From assembly GCA_041159865.1 (NCBI GenBank), contig JBEAXK010000118.1, positions 1 through 56,644 on the forward strand: a stretch of 56,644 nucleotides of DNA, written 5' to 3'. Position 1 is the first letter of the stretch. Each line of letters begins with the position of its first letter. The notes under the pieces were generated by a model. That model saw only the letters and a list, made by a program, of their open reading frames with translations, had not been told where the DNA came from and ran no database searches. Below, piece by piece: positions 54,361 through 56,644 of the stretch. A program made the position numbers and the translations under genes. The DNA is from BJGN01 sp041159865. GTDB lineage: Bacteria; Bacteroidota; Bacteroidia; Chitinophagales; Saprospiraceae.

Positions 54361-55159
54361 TTCTCTGATTTTTTATAAATATCACGGAGCAGGAAATGAT
54401 TTTGTGTTAATTGATAACAGGTTATCTCTTCATTTCAATTTTAAAAATTCCGATTTAATATCTCATTTATGCCATCGAAACTTTGGCATTGGTGCGGATG
54501 GTTTAATCCTGCTCGAAAAGGATGACCACACAGATTTTAAAATGAGGTATTTTAATGCGGATGGTAATGAAGGATCTATGTGTGGAAATGGGGGCAGATG
54601 TATTGTCGCATTTGCGCATGATTTGAAAATAATCAAGGAAGAGGGTACTTTTATGGCAACCGATGGCTTACATCACTTTAAAGTCTTGGAAAATAATCAG
54701 TATTCTATTTCATTAAAAGATGTTACCAAGGTTGAAATTAAATCAAATGGATATTTTATTGATACGGGAAGCCCACATTGGGTTGAATTTATTCCTGATT
54801 TAGTAGGTTTTGACGTTTACGATGCAGGAAAAAAAATTCGATTTGATCCATCTTTTGGAGATGGGGGAACGAATGTTAATTTTCTGGTTGATTCTGAAAA
54901 CGGATTGGAAGTAGCTACTTTTGAAAGAGGAGTTGAAGGAGAAACTTTGGCCTGTGGAACGGGGGTAACTGCCTCTGCAATGGCTTATTATGTGAGCAAA
55001 GGTTGGCAAGTTGACGAATTTGAAGTGAGTATAAAGGCAAAAGGGGGATTACTTCATGTTGGTTTTAAACCTAATCATGATAACGACATTCCTACTTTTT
55101 CAGATGTTTGGTTAACAGGACCCGCATTGCAGATATTTAGAGGAGAAATTATTATGTGA
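54353..55159 (+). CDS. dapF: Diaminopimelate epimerase
   Basis: Converts LL- to meso-diaminopimelate, the direct precursor of lysine and of the peptidoglycan cross-link residue. The two acid/base cysteines are in place: Cys77 (GSMCGNGGRC) and Cys201 (ETLACGTGVTA), with GAGNDFVLID at the N-terminus. The ATG at 54353 is used rather than a TTG six bases earlier. Length of 268 is normal. It overlaps the small membrane-protein gene by eight bases. Confidence 0.95.
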   Translation: MNNSLIFYKYHGAGNDFVLIDNRLSLHFNFKNSDLISHLCHRNFGIGADGLILLEKDDHTDFKMRYFNADGNEGSMCGNGGRCIVAFAHDLKIIKEEGTFMATDGLHHFKVLENNQYSISLKDVTKVEIKSNGYFIDTGSPHWVEFIPDLVGFDVYDAGKKIRFDPSFGDGGTNVNFLVDSENGLEVATFERGVEGETLACGTGVTASAMAYYVSKGWQVDEFEVSIKAKGGLLHVGFKPNHDNDIPTFSDVWLTGPALQIFRGEIIM

Positions 55160-55336
55160 TTGTTTTTTTTTAACTTCAAGTAATTGAACTATTTAGTTTT
55201 TAAAAATAATATTATCGAACTAGTTTGTTTTTGATAAATTTAAATTTGTTTAAAAGTTTTTTTTTAAAATAAATGGGTTGGCTTATCAACCATCATCTCC
55301 TTTTTCAAATATATTTGTTAGTAATTTATTAATAAT

Positions 55337-56530
55337 TTAAATTGATGGAGGAAGTCTTCCGATAATTTTTCTTCCTTCTTTTAATATGCTGAAATTTTTA
55401 AATAAAACGACATTGATTCCACTGCCTCGTAATGAGGGAATTGCTATTCCATCAAACCCTCTTCGTAGGGCCATTGATCTAAGGCCAAGAGGGTTATCTT
55501 TAACTGTTTCTCTAACATCTTCTCCTGTAGCATCAAGTATATTACCTCCAGGAATGGTGTAAGCTATGGTAACATGAGCATTTAATGGATCTTTTGGATT
55601 ATCAAATTTATGGTGGGCGATTTCAGCTTCAGAAGTGGCTACATCAGTAGTTAAATAAAATCCACCACCAAATCTTGATGAGGAATTAAAAAATTTAGGA
55701 TCAATTCGTTCCAAAATACTTCCATCTGCACCTTTTCTGGTAGTTGTGTGGTATAAGGTATCAATTAAATTCATTATGTTGGAGGAAGATTCATCGATTG
55801 CATCCCTACCTGGCGTTTCCATGGCTAATTGGTCTTCAAATTCATCACTGAGGTTATCCCCCGCTTTTTGTATTATCCCTTTTTTCTGAACCGTTTTTTC
55901 TGTTCTATAATCCGAAAGAGAAAAAGGTTTCATTTGTAAAGCCCTTGTACCCATTATATCAGCTTCCTTTTCTAAACTCTGGTCATCATTAATGGGCACT
56001 TTAGCCTTCATCATGGCAGTAGGTTGAACTCTTCCTTGTTTTTGCTGAACAACATGCCATGCCTCATGAGGCAAATGTTTTTCCTGACCTGAGGCAATGT
56101 GTATATCCGTTCCCTGCGCATAAGCATGCGCATTTAACTGTGCTGGTTTATCAGAATTATAATGAACTTTCACATCATTCATAGAAATACCTGATAAATT
56201 TTCCACCCCAGACTTTAATTGATCAGGTAAACCTGTATCGTTCTTTTTGAGCTGAAAAACAGACTGTTTTTGCTGGTCAAATCCATTTGCTAAATGCTTT
56301 AGTTGAGTTATTTTGGCATTGAATGGACTCTGGATTGCCATTCTCTGAATACTCAGTAATTTTTGATTTTGACCATTTAAAAAATTATTCTCTTTTAATT
56401 GAGTCGAATGGATGGTTGAATGCTGAAAATCTTCTTGAAATGAATTTAACCCTTCATTTTTATTTTGAACTGATTGTGCAGATTGGGCCGTTTTTTCTTG
56501 TTTGTTAATTAAACTTTGAGATGACAGCAT
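55337..56530 (-). CDS. DUF4157 (eCIS core) protein with C-terminal ADP-ribosyltransferase-like domain
   Basis: 397 residues, no signal peptide. Residues 1-98 are a Gln/Asn-rich, low-complexity N-terminus. Residues 100-180 form the DUF4157 domain with LPHEAWHVVQQKQGRVQP (metalloprotease-like His155-Glu156, His159) and a downstream LEKEAD that may give the third ligand. Residues 257-385 form a separate module: LYHTTT (His261), SRFGGGFYLTTD (Tyr292), a Glu-rich EAE (301-303), then RRGFDGIAI and NVVLFKNFSI, a pattern like DUF3990/polyvalent ADP-ribosyltransferase folds with an H-Y-E triad. DUF4157 is enriched around extracellular contractile injection systems, so this looks like a cargo toxin. 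No injection-system genes are in the window. Transferase activity is inferred from motifs only. Confidence 0.75.
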   Translation of the reverse strand: MLSSQSLINKQEKTAQSAQSVQNKNEGLNSFQEDFQHSTIHSTQLKENNFLNGQNQKLLSIQRMAIQSPFNAKITQLKHLANGFDQQKQSVFQLKKNDTGLPDQLKSGVENLSGISMNDVKVHYNSDKPAQLNAHAYAQGTDIHIASGQEKHLPHEAWHVVQQKQGRVQPTAMMKAKVPINDDQSLEKEADIMGTRALQMKPFSLSDYRTEKTVQKKGIIQKAGDNLSDEFEDQLAMETPGRDAIDESSSNIMNLIDTLYHTTTRKGADGSILERIDPKFFNSSSRFGGGFYLTTDVATSEAEIAHHKFDNPKDPLNAHVTIAYTIPGGNILDATGEDVRETVKDNPLGLRSMALRRGFDGIAIPSLRGSGINVVLFKNFSILKEGRKIIGRLPPSI

Positions 56531-56564
56531 GGAAAAGAAAAATGATAAATAATTAATCTAAATT

Positions 56565-56572
56565 CAAATTTA
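56565..56572 (-). promoter_or_regulatory. Putative -7 promoter box of the DUF4157 gene
   Basis: TAAATTTG on the minus strand is an exact TAnnTTTG match 34 bases before the ATG at 56530. No -33 TTTG at a fitting distance. The rest of the window end (56573-56644) is AT-rich with nothing else recognised. Confidence 0.48.
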
Positions 56573-56644
56573 AATAATTAGTATGATTTAATTGATTTTT
56601 ATTTAACAATAAAATAATATTTTTTAAAAAGGCTTGGATATTCA

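Noticed and set aside
55160..55336. Promoter, small RNA or phage attachment site in the AT-rich gap after dapF
   Set aside because: Only poly-T tracts and short imperfect repeats (TTCAA/TTGAA, GGTTG/CAACC) were visible; none reached a convincing stem or direct repeat.
1..56644. tRNA, rRNA, CRISPR array, insertion sequence or integrated element
   Set aside because: No cloverleaf, direct-repeat array, transposase or integrase motif was found in any gap or frame; gaps are short.

Overview
The window comes from a low-GC member of the Bacteroidota. Evidence: several secreted proteins end in type IX secretion (T9SS) sorting domains, type A in four and CHU_C/type B in one. There is a SusC/SusD pair, a fused LpxC-FabZ enzyme, and repeated promoter -7 boxes of the TAnnTTTG type used by this phylum. 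The multidomain, repeat-rich surface proteins and the DUF4157 protein suggest a Saprospiria-like lineage, but that placement is inference. Most of the window is densely packed chromosome. No rRNA, tRNA, CRISPR array, IS element or phage module was seen, and no gene-free stretch exceeds about 205 bases.

Layout. 1-3 kb: 3' part of a secreted reprolysin-like metalloprotease, then a strong terminator. 3-8.4 kb (minus): susC-susD-DUF4397 uptake operon. 8.5-12.6 kb (minus): ilvD-ilvB-ilvN, preceded by a candidate Ile/Val leader peptide. 12.8-22.4 kb: housekeeping mix (outer-membrane barrel, rimO, membrane protein, msrB, miaE, exported protein, cdaA, M20 dipeptidase, DUF819 protein, rlmI-like methyltransferase). 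22.5-28.3 kb: secreted GH13 enzyme and a two-gene SUMF1-domain/T9SS-tail unit behind a good promoter. 28.3-33.9 kb: hemC-hemD divergent from lpxD-lpxC/fabZ-lpxA and an orphan ABC ATPase. 33.9-42.4 kb: two divergent giant surface proteins, one with 16 degenerate cysteine-paired repeats and one with choice-of-anchor L, SprB-like and CHU_C domains. 42.4-46.8 kb: glycosylasparaginase, DUF721, queG and an AI-2E-type permease, convergent with a shortened methylmalonyl-CoA-mutase-like gene. 46.8-50 kb: iscS-iscU-iscA and a glycosyltransferase. 50-53.5 kb (minus): exported penicillin-acylase-family enzyme plus a class V PLP enzyme. 53.5-55.2 kb: GNAT acetyltransferase, small membrane protein, dapF. 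55.3-56.5 kb (minus): a DUF4157 protein with a C-terminal ADP-ribosyltransferase-like domain.

Functional links. The lpx block makes lipid A precursors. ilvDBN makes branched-chain precursors, although ilvC is not here. iscSUA builds Fe-S clusters, which RimO, QueG and IlvD all need. Surface and secreted functions rely on T9SS machinery encoded elsewhere. The items most worth a second look are the DUF4157/ART-like fusion (possible contractile-injection-system cargo), the 16-repeat giant protein, the ilvD leader peptide, and the exported acylase/PLP-enzyme pair. Several starts were moved from the longest possible frame because of lipoboxes, promoter boxes or non-ATG codons; each entry says so.
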